DNA of 64,000 nucleotides. Source: Marinobacterium rhizophilum DSM 18822 (GTDB lineage: Bacteria; Pseudomonadota; Gammaproteobacteria; Pseudomonadales; Balneatricaceae). The notes under the pieces are model-generated. The model was not told the DNA's origin. It was given only the letters and a program-made list of their open reading frames with translations, and searched no databases. The stretch is taken from assembly GCF_000378045.1 (NCBI RefSeq), contig NZ_KB899089.1:310001-374000 (forward strand). The letters run 5' to 3'. The translations under genes and the position numbers were made by a program. Of the stretch, positions 1 to 9,623 are shown piece by piece; within the stretch, counting starts at the first letter, position 1, and every line of letters starts with the position of its first letter.

Positions 1-143
1 GCCATGCACGTACAGCCCTGGGGCAACGAAAAGCGCAGGCCCTACCTTTCCTTATATAGCCGGAAGATTGGACCAACACAGGAACACCTTAACCGCGGCG
101 GTCAAAAAGGGTTATTTTGTATGCTTTTTGCCCAAAGTATCCA

Positions 144-172
144 TTGCGAAGGCCACACTTTTACCCTATAGT
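144..172 (+). promoter_or_regulatory. putative sigma70 promoter for rpmH-rnpA
   Basis: A TTGCGA element is followed after 17 bases by TATAGT (5 of 6 matches to the -10 consensus), about 85 bases before the rpmH start. The rest of the first 257 bases holds no gene I can support and no clear DnaA box. Assignment is by inspection only. Confidence 0.4.
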
Positions 173-239
173 GTCGCGTCTGATTTTTACCCGTATTTTT
201 CCAGTCGCCTAACACTCTTCGTAATGTTAGTCAGGCTGA

Positions 240-392
<153 letters not shown>

Positions 393-424
393 TGTACACA
401 ACGCTTATGGTCTGGTAGCAGTGG

Positions 425-799
425 ATGACCGGATTCGAATATCCTCGCCAGCTCAGGATACTGACTGGCGAGGGCTTCCAGAAGGTTTTTGATAAAGTCT
501 CTCTGAAAGTCCCCGATCAGCCCATATTGATACTTGCCAGCTTCAACGAGCTCGATCACCCCCGTATCGGGTTTGTCATCTCCAAAAAAAATGTACGTCG
601 CGCTGTGAAACGCAACCGTATTCGACGTATCATTCGCGAGTCATTTCGCCTCAATCAGCACCAACTTCCCCCGGTTGATCTCGTTATTCTGGCACGCAAA
701 GGCCTGGATGAGCTTGAACCTGAAGAAGTGCACCAGCTCATGAAAAAATGCTGGTCACGGCTGAAGCACAAGGCAAAAAAAGCTAACCCGCAGAGATAA
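425..799 (+). CDS. rnpA: ribonuclease P protein component
   Basis: A 124-residue basic protein, the protein subunit of RNase P, which helps the catalytic RNA remove 5' leaders from pre-tRNA. The family signature is present in the middle (KRNRIRRIIRESFR), preceded by GFVISKKNVRRAVKRN. Length and position directly after rpmH agree with the family. The start MTGFEYPRQLRILTGEGF aligns with the usual N-terminus. Only 13 bases separate its stop from yidC, leaving no room for yidD, the small gene usually found here. Confidence 0.97.
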   Translation: MTGFEYPRQLRILTGEGFQKVFDKVSLKVPDQPILILASFNELDHPRIGFVISKKNVRRAVKRNRIRRIIRESFRLNQHQLPPVDLVILARKGLDELEPEEVHQLMKKCWSRLKHKAKKANPQR

Positions 800-812
800 T
801 GGTCCTTACGCC

Positions 813-2498
813 ATGGATGTAAAGCGAGTCATATCATTTGCTGCCCTTGCACTGATTTCCTATGTGCTGGTGCTGCAGTGGAACGAAGATTACGGGTCAA
901 AACCCGCCGCTCCCGCAAGCCAGACATCTGTTTCGGCCTACAGTAATCCTGCTGGGGACGAACTGCCCAGCGCAGACGTTACCACCACGACACAAAATGC
1001 CGAACTCCCCGCAACAGGCGCAGAAACCGTCACCGGCGCCGCTGCTGTCAAATCCCGTCTGATCAACATCAAGACCGATGTCCTGGACGTGCTGGTTGAT
1101 ACCACCGGCGGTGACATCATCCAGGTTGCACTGCCCAAATATAAGGCGACCATCGACGCCGACGATCCCTTTGTACTGCTGGAGCAGACCGCCAACCGCA
1201 CCTATGTTGCCCAAAGCGGACTCGTTGGTCCCAATGGCCCCGATGCAGCCAGCACTGGCCGCCCGGTGTACAGCGTTGAAGCGTCCGAGTTTGACCTCGC
1301 CGACGCCGACAGCCTCAATGTTGACCTGAGCTTCACCGATGCCTCCGGCGTCAAGGTGACCAAGCGTTACACCTTCACCAAGGGCTCGTACCAGATCGGC
1401 CTGGAATACCTGATCGATAACCAGAGCCAGCAGAGCTGGAGCGCAAACCTGTTCGGCCAGATCAAACGTGACCGCAGTGAAGACCCTGCCGCCACCACCG
1501 ATATGGGCATGCAGTCGTACCTGGGTCCGATCTTCTCCACCGCCGAGAACAACTACCAGAAATACGACTTCGACGACATCGACGACGGTGCCTTCAAGCA
1601 GCGTTCCGCCGACGGCTGGGTCGCCATGGTGCAGCACTACTTTATCAGTGCCTGGATTCCGGCCCCCGGTGCCGAATACACCTACAGCACCCGCAAGCAG
1701 AACGGCAACTACATTGCCGGTTTCGTCTCACCGGCCGTCACCGTTGCCGCCGGCCAGCAGCAGAGTGTGAAAGCCACCTTCTTTGCCGGTCCCAAGGATC
1801 AGGAGCAGCTTTCCGCCGCGCATGAAGACCTGCAGCTGACCGTGGACTACGGCTGGCTCTGGTGGATCGCCTCACCGCTGCACATGCTGCTGACCTGGAT
1901 CCACAGCGTACTGGGTAACTGGGGCCTGTCGATCATTGCCATTACCATTATGGTCAAGGCAGCGCTGTTCCAGCTCAATGCCAAAGCCTTCAAATCCATG
2001 GCCAACATGCGCAAGTTTGGCCCGGAAATGCAGCGCCTGAAGGAACTCTACGGCGATGATCGCCAGAAGATGTCCCAGGAAATGATGGCGCTGTACAAGA
2101 AGGAGAAGATCAACCCGCTGGGTGGCTGTCTGCCCATGGTTGCGCAGATGCCGATCTTCATCGCCCTGTACTGGGTACTGATGGAATCCGTCGAACTGCG
2201 CCAGGCTGACTTCCTCTATCTGGCTGACCTGTCCGTCAAGGATCCGTACTTCATCCTGCCGATCCTGATGGGTGTGAGCATGTTCATCCAGCAGTCGCTG
2301 AACCCGTCTCCGCCGGATCCCATGCAGGCCAAGATCATGAAGATGCTGCCCATCGTCTTCACCTTCTTCTTCCTGTGGTTCCCGGCCGGTCTGACACTGT
2401 ACTGGGTGGTCAACAACATCCTGTCGATCGCACAGCAGTACGTGATCAACAGGCAGATCGAAGGCAGCGGCAAGAAAGAAGCCAAAGCCACCAGCTGA
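813..2498 (+). CDS. yidC: membrane protein insertase YidC
   Basis: 561 residues. Inner-membrane insertase that works alone or with SecYEG to place proteins in the membrane. An N-terminal transmembrane anchor (about residues 4-22) is followed by a Ser/Thr/Ala-rich linker, the large periplasmic P1 domain and, from about residue 345, the conserved five-helix region, including the stretch INPLGGCLPMVAQMPIFIALY. The C-terminus is short and basic. Size matches gammaproteobacterial YidC (about 550). It is probably co-transcribed with rnpA and ends at a strong terminator. Confidence 0.98.
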   Translation: MDVKRVISFAALALISYVLVLQWNEDYGSKPAAPASQTSVSAYSNPAGDELPSADVTTTTQNAELPATGAETVTGAAAVKSRLINIKTDVLDVLVDTTGGDIIQVALPKYKATIDADDPFVLLEQTANRTYVAQSGLVGPNGPDAASTGRPVYSVEASEFDLADADSLNVDLSFTDASGVKVTKRYTFTKGSYQIGLEYLIDNQSQQSWSANLFGQIKRDRSEDPAATTDMGMQSYLGPIFSTAENNYQKYDFDDIDDGAFKQRSADGWVAMVQHYFISAWIPAPGAEYTYSTRKQNGNYIAGFVSPAVTVAAGQQQSVKATFFAGPKDQEQLSAAHEDLQLTVDYGWLWWIASPLHMLLTWIHSVLGNWGLSIIAITIMVKAALFQLNAKAFKSMANMRKFGPEMQRLKELYGDDRQKMSQEMMALYKKEKINPLGGCLPMVAQMPIFIALYWVLMESVELRQADFLYLADLSVKDPYFILPILMGVSMFIQQSLNPSPPDPMQAKIMKMLPIVFTFFFLWFPAGLTLYWVVNNILSIAQQYVINRQIEGSGKKEAKATS

Positions 2499-2512
2499 TT
2501 CAGGCTGCAGCT

Positions 2513-2540
2513 AGAGAGGCTCCTTCGGGAGCCTCTTTTC
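2513..2540 (+). terminator. rho-independent terminator after yidC
   Basis: A 9-bp perfect stem (AGAGGCTCC / GGAGCCTCT) with a TTCG tetraloop is followed by a short T run, 17 bases after the yidC stop. Confidence 0.9.
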
Positions 2541-2647
2541 GTTAGACCTGGCACTCGCCGAGGTGCACCATAGCAGTATCAGCGGTCTGGCACGGCCTCC
2601 AGGGCACCCCAGCCGCACGTGCGCTTTGAACCGGAACAGAATACCCC

Positions 2648-4015
2648 ATGAGCCTAATCAATCAGGACACCATCGCAGCACAGGCCACCGCGCCCGGTCG
2701 CGGCGGTGTCGGCATCATTCGCGTCTCCGGACGCAACGCCGCCCCTATTGCCCGAAGCATCCTGGGTCACGACCCCCAGCCACGCTATGCCCACTACGGT
2801 GCCTTCCATGACGCCCAGGGCCAGGAGATCGACCAGGGCATTGCGCTGTACTTCCCCGGCCCCAACTCCTTTACCGGCGAAGACGTGCTGGAACTGCAGG
2901 GGCATGGCGGGCCCGTGGTGATGGATTTCCTGCTGAAGCGAGTACTCACACTCGGCGCACGCCTTGCAAAACCGGGCGAGTTCTCCGAGCGCGCCTTTCT
3001 GAACGACAAGCTCGACCTGGCCCAGGCCGAGGCGATTGCCGACCTGATCGACGCCAGCTCCGTGCAGGCGGCACAGAGTGCGCTTCGCTCCCTGCAGGGC
3101 GAGTTCTCACGCCGCATTCATGCCCTGGTCGAAGCACTGATCCAGCTGCGCATCTATGTCGAGGCCGCGATTGATTTCCCCGAAGAGGAAATCGACTTCC
3201 TCGCCGACGGCAAGGTGCTGGGCGACCTGCTGCAGATTATCGGCCAGCTGGAGGCGGTACAGAACGAAGCGCGCCAGGGCAGCCTGCTGCGCGAGGGCAT
3301 GAACGTGGTGATCGCCGGAAGACCCAACGCCGGCAAATCCAGCCTGCTGAATGCACTGGCCGGCCGGGAAACCGCCATCGTCACCGATATCGCCGGCACC
3401 ACCCGGGATGTCCTGCGCGAGCATATCCATATCGATGGCATGCCGTTGCATATTATCGACACCGCCGGATTGCGCGATGCGCCGGATGAAGTCGAGCGCA
3501 TCGGCATTGACCGCGCCTGGCAGGAAATCCGCAAGGCCGATCGCATTCTGATGATGGCCGACAGCACCCAGACCGACGCCACCGACCCGGATGAACTCTG
3601 GCACGACTTCGTCGAGCAGCTGCCCGACCTGTCCAGGGTCACGGTCATCCGCAACAAGGCCGACATTAGCGGTGAAGCACCCGGCAAAAAGCAGGTTGGT
3701 AAGTACACACTTATCTCCCTGTCCGCTAAAAATGGTGAAGGCATCGAGCTGCTGCGTGAACATCTGAAAGACTGCATGGGCTTTCAGAGCACCACCGAAG
3801 GCGGCTTCATGGCCCGGCGCCGTCACCTGGATGCCCTGGAGCGGGCCCATGCACTGCTGGACACCGGACGCGACCAGCTAGAGCACATGGGCGCCGGCGA
3901 ACTGCTGGCCGAAGACCTGCGCCAGGCCCAGCAGGCACTGAACGAGATCACCGGCGAATTCAGCTCGGACGATCTGCTCGGGCGCATCTTCTCGAGCTTC
4001 TGCATCGGCAAGTGA
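2648..4015 (+). CDS. mnmE: tRNA uridine-5-carboxymethylaminomethyl(34) GTPase MnmE
   Basis: 455 residues. With MnmG it modifies the wobble uridine of several tRNAs, using GTP and a formyl-folate. An N-terminal tetrahydrofolate-binding domain is followed by a helical region and an inserted Ras-like G domain with the P-loop GRPNAGKSS near residue 223, DIAGTTRD as switch I, DTAG as G3 and NKAD as G4. The protein ends with the catalytic FCIGK motif. Its usual partner mnmG is not next to it here but about 20 kb downstream, beyond the cobalamin block. Confidence 0.98.
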   Translation: MSLINQDTIAAQATAPGRGGVGIIRVSGRNAAPIARSILGHDPQPRYAHYGAFHDAQGQEIDQGIALYFPGPNSFTGEDVLELQGHGGPVVMDFLLKRVLTLGARLAKPGEFSERAFLNDKLDLAQAEAIADLIDASSVQAAQSALRSLQGEFSRRIHALVEALIQLRIYVEAAIDFPEEEIDFLADGKVLGDLLQIIGQLEAVQNEARQGSLLREGMNVVIAGRPNAGKSSLLNALAGRETAIVTDIAGTTRDVLREHIHIDGMPLHIIDTAGLRDAPDEVERIGIDRAWQEIRKADRILMMADSTQTDATDPDELWHDFVEQLPDLSRVTVIRNKADISGEAPGKKQVGKYTLISLSAKNGEGIELLREHLKDCMGFQSTTEGGFMARRRHLDALERAHALLDTGRDQLEHMGAGELLAEDLRQAQQALNEITGEFSSDDLLGRIFSSFCIGK

Positions 4016-4034
4016 CGGCGCTTAACGCGACTGT

Positions 4035-4066
4035 CTGCGTTGAAGGCCTGTGCCACCCCAACGCAG
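4035..4066 (+). terminator. possible weak stem-loop after mnmE
   Basis: CTGCGTTG pairs perfectly with CAACGCAG across a 16-base loop shortly after the mnmE stop. No T run follows, so it may only be a 3' end structure that separates mnmE from the riboswitch. Confidence 0.25.
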
Positions 4067-4135
4067 GCAGGCCGCCGAGCAATCAGCGCCTGCGCATTGC
4101 GCCCGGGGTGGCAATTGCATTAGGATGAGCGCGTT

Positions 4136-4325
4136 GAAGACAGGTGCCCCTGACCCCAGGGGATAATCGGGAAGTATGGTACGGCCCACCAGCCAATCCC
4201 ATCGCTGCCCCCGCAACGGTAATAAATGAGTAGTCTGCGAATACCACTGGCATCTGCCGGGAAGGTGCAGGCGACGGCGCAATCGATGTATGCGTCCTCT
4301 TTAAGCCCGGAGACCGGCCTGTCAT
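4136..4325 (+). promoter_or_regulatory. cobalamin (B12) riboswitch
   Basis: The conserved blocks of the adenosylcobalamin aptamer occur in order: ACAGGTGCCCCTGA, GGGGATAATCGGGAAG, AATCCC, GCTGCCCCCGCAACGGTAA, GGGAAGGTGCAGGCGACGGC, and the B12 box AAGCCCGGAGACCGGCCTG. The element ends about 45 bases before cbtB. In gram-negative bacteria such elements commonly act by hiding the ribosome binding site of the first gene when the coenzyme is bound. I did not fold the expression platform. It should control cbtB-cbtA and perhaps the long run of cob genes downstream. Confidence 0.95.
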
Positions 4326-4369
4326 TTCTCTCAATCCAATGGCGGTGCGGCGGGCACCGAGGATAAATC

Positions 4370-4561
4370 ATGTCAGTTATTTCCACACCTTCCTCTGAGC
4401 GGGCTTCCCGTTCCGAATCTAAATTTTCATCTGCCCTCCAGCAGGGTACGGTTGTGTTCTTCGGAGCGCTGATTCTGTATGCCGTCGGCTTCCTGCCGAT
4501 GTCTGCGGCCCACAATGCGGCGCACGATACACGGCATTCCATGGTCTTTCCCTGCCACTGA
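4370..4561 (+). CDS. cbtB: cobalt transporter subunit CbtB
   Basis: 63 residues with one transmembrane helix (about residues 27-46) and the C-terminal motif HDTRHSMVFPCH, the His-rich signature of CbtB. The family was predicted to import cobalt together with CbtA because the pair lies repeatedly behind B12 riboswitches, as here. It is the first gene after the riboswitch and precedes cbtA by 89 bases. Confidence 0.92.
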   Translation: MSVISTPSSERASRSESKFSSALQQGTVVFFGALILYAVGFLPMSAAHNAAHDTRHSMVFPCH

Positions 4562-4650
4562 AGCACGAGCTGTTTCAGTTTATGACGCCTGCGCCAGCCA
4601 ACTGAGCGTAACGGCGTTTTATATGCAAAATTCATTTCGGAGGGAAACCC

Positions 4651-5406
4651 ATGTTCCGTTCACTGATCCTGAGCGCCTGTCTGATAGGCGTTATCCTTGG
4701 ACTTACCCTGACGGCCCTGCAGGCCGTTGGCGTCACCCCCATCCTGCTTGCGGCTGAAGAGTACGAAGTCAGCGACGAGCCTTCTCTTGGCGCGGCTGAT
4801 CACGGCCATGCTCACGGCGACCAGACCGACCACCATGAGGCATCCGACTGGGCCCCGGCCGACGGCACAGAGCGCCTCTTTTACACGGCGGTTTCCAACA
4901 TTTGCGCCGGCATCGGCTTTGCCGCCATTCTGCTGGTGGTCATGAACCAGCTGAGCCAGCGCGGCCGGCTGGAACTGACACCCGGCCGCGGCCTGGCCGT
5001 GGGCGCTGTGGGGTATCTCGCGGTCTTTGTGGCACCGTCGCTGGGCCTGCCACCCGAGATCCCGGGCGCGTCGGCCGCCGCGCTCGAGGCACGCCAGCTG
5101 TGGTGGCTCGCGACCGTGGCCACGGCCGCTGCCGGCCTGGGCCTGCTGACCCTGGCGCGCGGCTGGACACGATGGCTCGGGCTGGCGTTGTTGCTGCTGC
5201 CCTACGCCTGGGTGCCGGTACACGAAGGCCCGATGTTCTCGCATCCCGATCCGCTGGCGCTTTCCGCCCTGAACGCGCTGCACCATGAGTTCGTCTGGGC
5301 ATCGGGCCTGACCAACCTGGCATTCTGGCTGCTGGCCGGACTGCTCTGTGCACTCGTCCTGAAGCGTCTTGTCGGCACGTCGAGTCATGATGAAGTCCCA
5401 GCCTGA
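4651..5406 (+). CDS. cbtA: cobalt transporter CbtA
   Basis: 251 residues with an N-terminal membrane helix, a His/Asp-rich loop (DHGHAHGDQTDHHEASD, about residues 50-66) that could bind metal, and several further hydrophobic helices. This pattern and the start MFRSLILSACLIG are typical of CbtA, the proposed cobalt permease paired with CbtB. A strong GGAGGGAAA ribosome binding site precedes the start. The 3' end overlaps the next gene by 20 bases, suggesting translational coupling to cobalt insertion genes. Confidence 0.92.
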   Translation: MFRSLILSACLIGVILGLTLTALQAVGVTPILLAAEEYEVSDEPSLGAADHGHAHGDQTDHHEASDWAPADGTERLFYTAVSNICAGIGFAAILLVVMNQLSQRGRLELTPGRGLAVGAVGYLAVFVAPSLGLPPEIPGASAAALEARQLWWLATVATAAAGLGLLTLARGWTRWLGLALLLLPYAWVPVHEGPMFSHPDPLALSALNALHHEFVWASGLTNLAFWLLAGLLCALVLKRLVGTSSHDEVPA

Positions 5407-7147
5407 CTTTCCCTTCGCCGCCGTCGTCGGCCAGGAAGCCCTCAAGACCGCGCTGCTGCTCAACGCCATCGACCCCCGGGTCGGTGGCGTGCTGGTCAGC
5501 GGCCCGCGCGGCAGTGCCAAATCCACGCTGGCCCGGGCACTGGCAGCGATCCTGCCCGATGACGCCGAAGGCCGCCGGCCACCCTTTGTCAACCTGCCGC
5601 TGGGGGCCAGCGAGGATCGTCTGACCGGCAGCCTGGACCTGCAGCAGGTGCTGACCGCACGCGAGGCGGCCTTCCAGCCGGGGCTGCTGGCCCGGGCGGA
5701 TGGGGGCGTGCTCTATGTCGATGAGGTCAACCTGCTGCCGGACACCCTGGTGGACCTGCTGCTCGACGTGGCAGCGCGTGGCATCAACAGTGTCGAGCGC
5801 GACGGCATCAGCCATACGCATAGTGCGCGTTTCAGCCTGATCGGCACCATGAACCCCGACGAGGGCGAACTGCGCCCGCAGCTGCTCGACCGGTTCGGGC
5901 TCTGCCTGGAACTCGACTCGCTGGTAAGCGTGCCTGACCGGATCGCCATCGTGCAGCAGCGCGAAACCTTTGACCGTGACCCGGCTGCGTTTGTGGCGGA
6001 GCACGGCGCCGCCCATGCAGCGCTCACCCAGCGGATTCGCCGGGCCCAGCGGCTCCTGCACGGGATGAGTGCAGCGCTCTGGGTCTACGAGCATATCGCG
6101 GCCCGCTGCGCAGCGGCCGGTGTCGAAGGCCTGCGGGCTGACGTGACCTGGCACCGGGCCGCGCAGGCCCATGCCGCCTGGCGCGGCGCGCAAAACATAA
6201 GCCGGGAAGACCTGGATGCCGTCGAGCCCTGGGTGCTGGCGCATCGCCGCACCATCCCCCCCGAGCCGCCCAAGCCTCAGTCGCCGCCGTCCGGCCACTC
6301 ATCCGGTACCAATCAATCCGGCCCATCCCAGGCCGGCGATCGATCCCACGACAGCGCCGGTGCTCCGCAGGAACAGGGACAATGGGGTGCCATGGCGCCG
6401 GTGGCGCAGAAAACCGTCCGGGCGCCTGCGCCGACGTTGCCGGCACTTTTGCTCGCAACAGAATCGCGTGCAGCAGAATCCGGCGCAACGGCACCGAAGC
6501 CGCCGCAGTCTGCACCGTGCGCCCGGACCCGAAGAGGCCACCAGCCGGGCCAGCGCCGGGCCCACCGTGCTACGCAACGCCCGGACTGGTTCGCCACCCT
6601 GATCGCCAGCCAGGGTGACTGGCCCTGGCATCAGCTGCGCTACCGCAAGGCCCGTACCGGCCAGCCGGTGCTGCATTTCATGCTGCTGGATACCTCAGGC
6701 TCCACCCTGGGCCAGCGCCTGCTGGGCCGGGCCAAGGGTCTGGTCGATGCGCTGACGCGCCAGGCCTACGCCGCCCGGGAGCAGGTTGCGGTGCTGGGCT
6801 TTGGCAATGACGGCGTCAGCCCGATCCTGCCACGCCGACGCGCCCCCAAGGGCCTGCTCGCGCAGCTGGATGCCGCGGACGGCGGCGGCGGCACCCCGAT
6901 CCGCGCGGCCATCGAGCGGGCGGCGCAACTGATCCGCCAGTGGCAGCGACGCGAGCCCGGCCTGCACATCCGCACCTACCTGATCACCGACGGCCGCACT
7001 CGGGAACCCCTGGCCGGCCTGCCGAGGCTCGGCGACTGCCTGGTCGTGGATACCGAGCAGTCCGCCGTTCGACGCGGGCAGGGGAGCCGCATTGCACAAG
7101 CACTGGGCGCGCTTTACCGGCCGCTCCGGCTGATGGAATCCGCATGA
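5387..7147 (+). CDS. fused ChlI/ChlD-like AAA+/VWA subunit of cobaltochelatase
   Basis: 586 residues. Two modules lie in one chain: an N-terminal AAA+ ATPase of the BchI/ChlI type with Walker A GPRGSAKST (residues 39-47) and Walker B LYVDEVN (near 112), and a C-terminal von Willebrand A domain with the metal site DTSGS (near 434) and TDGR. Between them is a low-complexity Pro/Ser/Gln/Ala-rich linker. It probably powers CobN in place of the separate CobS and CobT of alphaproteobacteria. I chose the ATG inside cbtA; an in-frame TTG lies 18 bases upstream. Its stop overlaps the start of cobB by four bases. Confidence 0.88.
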   Translation: MMKSQPDFPFAAVVGQEALKTALLLNAIDPRVGGVLVSGPRGSAKSTLARALAAILPDDAEGRRPPFVNLPLGASEDRLTGSLDLQQVLTAREAAFQPGLLARADGGVLYVDEVNLLPDTLVDLLLDVAARGINSVERDGISHTHSARFSLIGTMNPDEGELRPQLLDRFGLCLELDSLVSVPDRIAIVQQRETFDRDPAAFVAEHGAAHAALTQRIRRAQRLLHGMSAALWVYEHIAARCAAAGVEGLRADVTWHRAAQAHAAWRGAQNISREDLDAVEPWVLAHRRTIPPEPPKPQSPPSGHSSGTNQSGPSQAGDRSHDSAGAPQEQGQWGAMAPVAQKTVRAPAPTLPALLLATESRAAESGATAPKPPQSAPCARTRRGHQPGQRRAHRATQRPDWFATLIASQGDWPWHQLRYRKARTGQPVLHFMLLDTSGSTLGQRLLGRAKGLVDALTRQAYAAREQVAVLGFGNDGVSPILPRRRAPKGLLAQLDAADGGGGTPIRAAIERAAQLIRQWQRREPGLHIRTYLITDGRTREPLAGLPRLGDCLVVDTEQSAVRRGQGSRIAQALGALYRPLRLMESA

Positions 7148-8538
7148 ACACTGACATAGACAGCAACCCTCCTGTTCAGTCCCAGGACAGGGCAACCTGT
7201 CCCGCGGTCTTTATCGCCGCGCCGGCCTCCGGGCAGGGCAAGACGACCGTCACCGCGGCGCTGGCCCGGCTGCTGCGCAACCAGGGCAAGGTGGTGCGGG
7301 TGTTCAAGACCGGCCCCGACTACCTGGACCCCCAGGTGCTGGCCCAGGCCTCCGGCCAGCCGGTCGATCAGCTCGACCTGTGGATGGCCGGCGAGGCCTC
7401 GTGCCGCCAGCGCCTGTACGAGGCGGCACGGGTGGCGGACCTTATCCTGGTTGAAGGCGCCATGGGCCTGTTCGACGGCGAACCCTCCAGTGCGGACCTG
7501 GCGGCGCGCTTCGGCCTGCCGCTGGTCATCGTCATGGACGTCAAGGGCATGGCCCAGACCGCGGCGGCCCTGGTGGCGGGCCTGGCGGGCTTTCGGGACG
7601 ACATCCGCATCGCCGGCCTGATCGCCAACGCCTGCGGCTCGCAGCGCCACCGGGAGCTGATCGAAACGGCCCTGCCCGCATCGGTGCCACTGCTGGCTGC
7701 GGTGGCGCGCAATGCGGACCTGGCCCTGCCGGAGCGGCACCTGGGGCTGGTGCAGGCCGAGGAAATCCGCGACGACCTCGAAACCCGCTTTGAAGCCGGT
7801 GCCCAGGCGTTGCAGGCGGAAGGTTTGGACCAAGCCCTGCTGCGTTTGCCTCCGGTCACCTTCGAGGCCGCCCAAGCCGGTACGGCCGACACCTTGCCCT
7901 CGCTGCAGGGCCTGCGCGTTGGTGTGGCGCGCGATGCCGCCTTCAGCTTCATTTACCAGGCCAACCTGGACCTGCTGCAGCGCCTTGGCGCGACGATCCG
8001 ATTCTTCTCGCCGCTGGCCGACAGCCGCCTGCCGGAGTGTGATGCACTCTGGCTGCCGGGCGGCTACCCCGAGCTGCACGGCGCCCGCCTGGCGGCGAAC
8101 ACATCAATGCAGGACGACATCCGCCGCTTTTTTGCCGCCGACAAGCCGATCCTGGCCGAATGCGGCGGCATGCTCTATTGCCTGCAAACCCTCACCGGCT
8201 ACGACGAACAATCGCACGCCATGCTGGGACTGTTGCCGGGACAGGGCTGGATGCGCGGACGCAGCGGCTGCCAGGGCATGCAGACCGCCGAGCTGCCGGA
8301 AGGGCCGGTGCGGGCACACGCCCATCATCGCTCGGTGGCGGACGGCACGCCCGAACCCATCGCCCACGGCCGGCGCCAGCGCCATCCTGCGCCGGGCGAG
8401 GCCATCTATCGTGCGCGGCGCCTGACGGCGTCCTACCTGCACCTGTATTTCCCCAATAATCCCGCCGCCATGGCCCGCCTGCTGGGCAGTCACCTGGCGG
8501 CGAACAGCAAGACTAAGGAGTTCAACGGATGCGACTGA
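7144..8538 (+). CDS. cobB: cobyrinate a,c-diamide synthase
   Basis: 464 residues. It amidates the a and c side chains of (hydrogenobyrinic or cobyrinic) acid using glutamine and ATP. The N-terminal half is a dethiobiotin-synthetase-like ATP domain ([29 protein letters not shown]), and the C-terminal half a class I glutamine amidotransferase domain with the nucleophile motif AECGGMLY. The start was set at the ATG overlapping the previous stop (ATGA), because upstream in-frame codons lie inside the chelatase gene. In the aerobic pathway this step comes just before cobalt insertion by CobN. Confidence 0.94.
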   Translation: MNTDIDSNPPVQSQDRATCPAVFIAAPASGQGKTTVTAALARLLRNQGKVVRVFKTGPDYLDPQVLAQASGQPVDQLDLWMAGEASCRQRLYEAARVADLILVEGAMGLFDGEPSSADLAARFGLPLVIVMDVKGMAQTAAALVAGLAGFRDDIRIAGLIANACGSQRHRELIETALPASVPLLAAVARNADLALPERHLGLVQAEEIRDDLETRFEAGAQALQAEGLDQALLRLPPVTFEAAQAGTADTLPSLQGLRVGVARDAAFSFIYQANLDLLQRLGATIRFFSPLADSRLPECDALWLPGGYPELHGARLAANTSMQDDIRRFFAADKPILAECGGMLYCLQTLTGYDEQSHAMLGLLPGQGWMRGRSGCQGMQTAELPEGPVRAHAHHRSVADGTPEPIAHGRRQRHPAPGEAIYRARRLTASYLHLYFPNNPAAMARLLGSHLAANSKTKEFNGCD

Positions 8539-9623
8539 ACAAGATCCCCGCCACGGTTGTAACCGGCTTTCTGGGCAGCGGCAAGACCACGCTGCTGGCC
8601 AGCATTCTGCGCCAGGTGACCGGCAAACGCATCGCGGTCATCGTCAACGAATTCGGCGAGCAGGACATCGACTCCAGCCTGCTGCGCAGCTGCGCGCTGG
8701 ACTGCGACGACGCCCAGCCGGTGTCCGAGGCAGGCGGCATCTACGAGCTGGCCAACGGCTGCATCTGTTGCACGGTGGAGGAGGAATTCCTGCCGGTGAT
8801 GAAACAGCTGATGGCACGCCGCGACGACATCGACCATATCCTGATCGAGACCAGCGGGCTGGCACTGCCCAAGCCGCTGGTGCAGGCCTTCAACTGGCCG
8901 GAAGTGCGTCAGCACTGCACCGTCGACGCCATCATCACGGTGGTCGACGGACCGGCCGTCGCCGCCGGTCGATACGCCAGTGACGTCGCAAAAGTGGACG
9001 CCCAGCGCCGGGCCGACGAGAACCTGGACCATGATCCCAGCCTGCGCGAACTGCTGGACGACCAACTCAGTGCCGCCGACCTGGTGCTGGTGAGCAAGAC
9101 CGACCTGCTGACACCACTCGAGCGGGAACGGGTCGAGACACTGGTGCGGGCGCAGCTCACCGAGTCGGTCAAGACGCTGTTCATCGACCAGACGCTGGCC
9201 TCGGACAGGGACACGCTGGAGGCCCTGATGGGCATCGGCGCGGCAAGCGAGGAGGGCATCAACGCCATCGACAACCACCACGACCGCCATCACGCCGACG
9301 GCGCGCACCATGACCATGCCCACGATCATTTCGATTCCTGCGTGATCCGCCTGGGTGAAGTCGACGGCGCGGCACTGGCGCAGCGCCTGCAGCAACTGCT
9401 CAAGGCACACCAGATCTACCGCGCCAAGGGCTTCGCGGCCCTGCCCGGCAAGCCGATGCGCCAGGTGGTGCAGGCCGTGGGTGAACGTCTGGACTGTTAT
9501 TTCGACCGCCTGTGGGCACCGGACGAGCCGCGTGTCACCCAGATCGTCGTGATCGGCAAGGGACTGGATAGCGACGCCCTGCGCGAGGCGCTGGCCGCCA
9601 CCGAGATAACAGCGACCGCCTGA
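8529..9623 (+). CDS. cobW: CobW, GTP-dependent cobalt chaperone for B12 synthesis
   Basis: 364 residues of the G3E GTPase family. Visible motifs are the P-loop GFLGSGKTT, the metal-binding GCICCT of the CxCC type, and a His/Asp-rich segment ([18 protein letters not shown]) before the C-terminal domain. CobW is known to be needed for cobalamin formation and is thought to deliver Co(II) to the cobaltochelatase; lying directly between cobB and cobN fits that. It overlaps cobB by 10 bases and cobN by one. Confidence 0.94.
   Translation: MRLNKIPATVVTGFLGSGKTTLLASILRQVTGKRIAVIVNEFGEQDIDSSLLRSCALDCDDAQPVSEAGGIYELANGCICCTVEEEFLPVMKQLMARRDDIDHILIETSGLALPKPLVQAFNWPEVRQHCTVDAIITVVDGPAVAAGRYASDVAKVDAQRRADENLDHDPSLRELLDDQLSAADLVLVSKTDLLTPLERERVETLVRAQLTESVKTLFIDQTLASDRDTLEALMGIGAASEEGINAIDNHHDRHHADGAHHDHAHDHFDSCVIRLGEVDGAALAQRLQQLLKAHQIYRAKGFAALPGKPMRQVVQAVGERLDCYFDRLWAPDEPRVTQIVVIGKGLDSDALREALAATEITATA

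Noticed and set aside
897-1637. 246-codon minus-strand frame inside yidC
   Set aside because: Repetitive Val/Gly/Ala-rich shadow of the yidC periplasmic domain; no start signal or motif.
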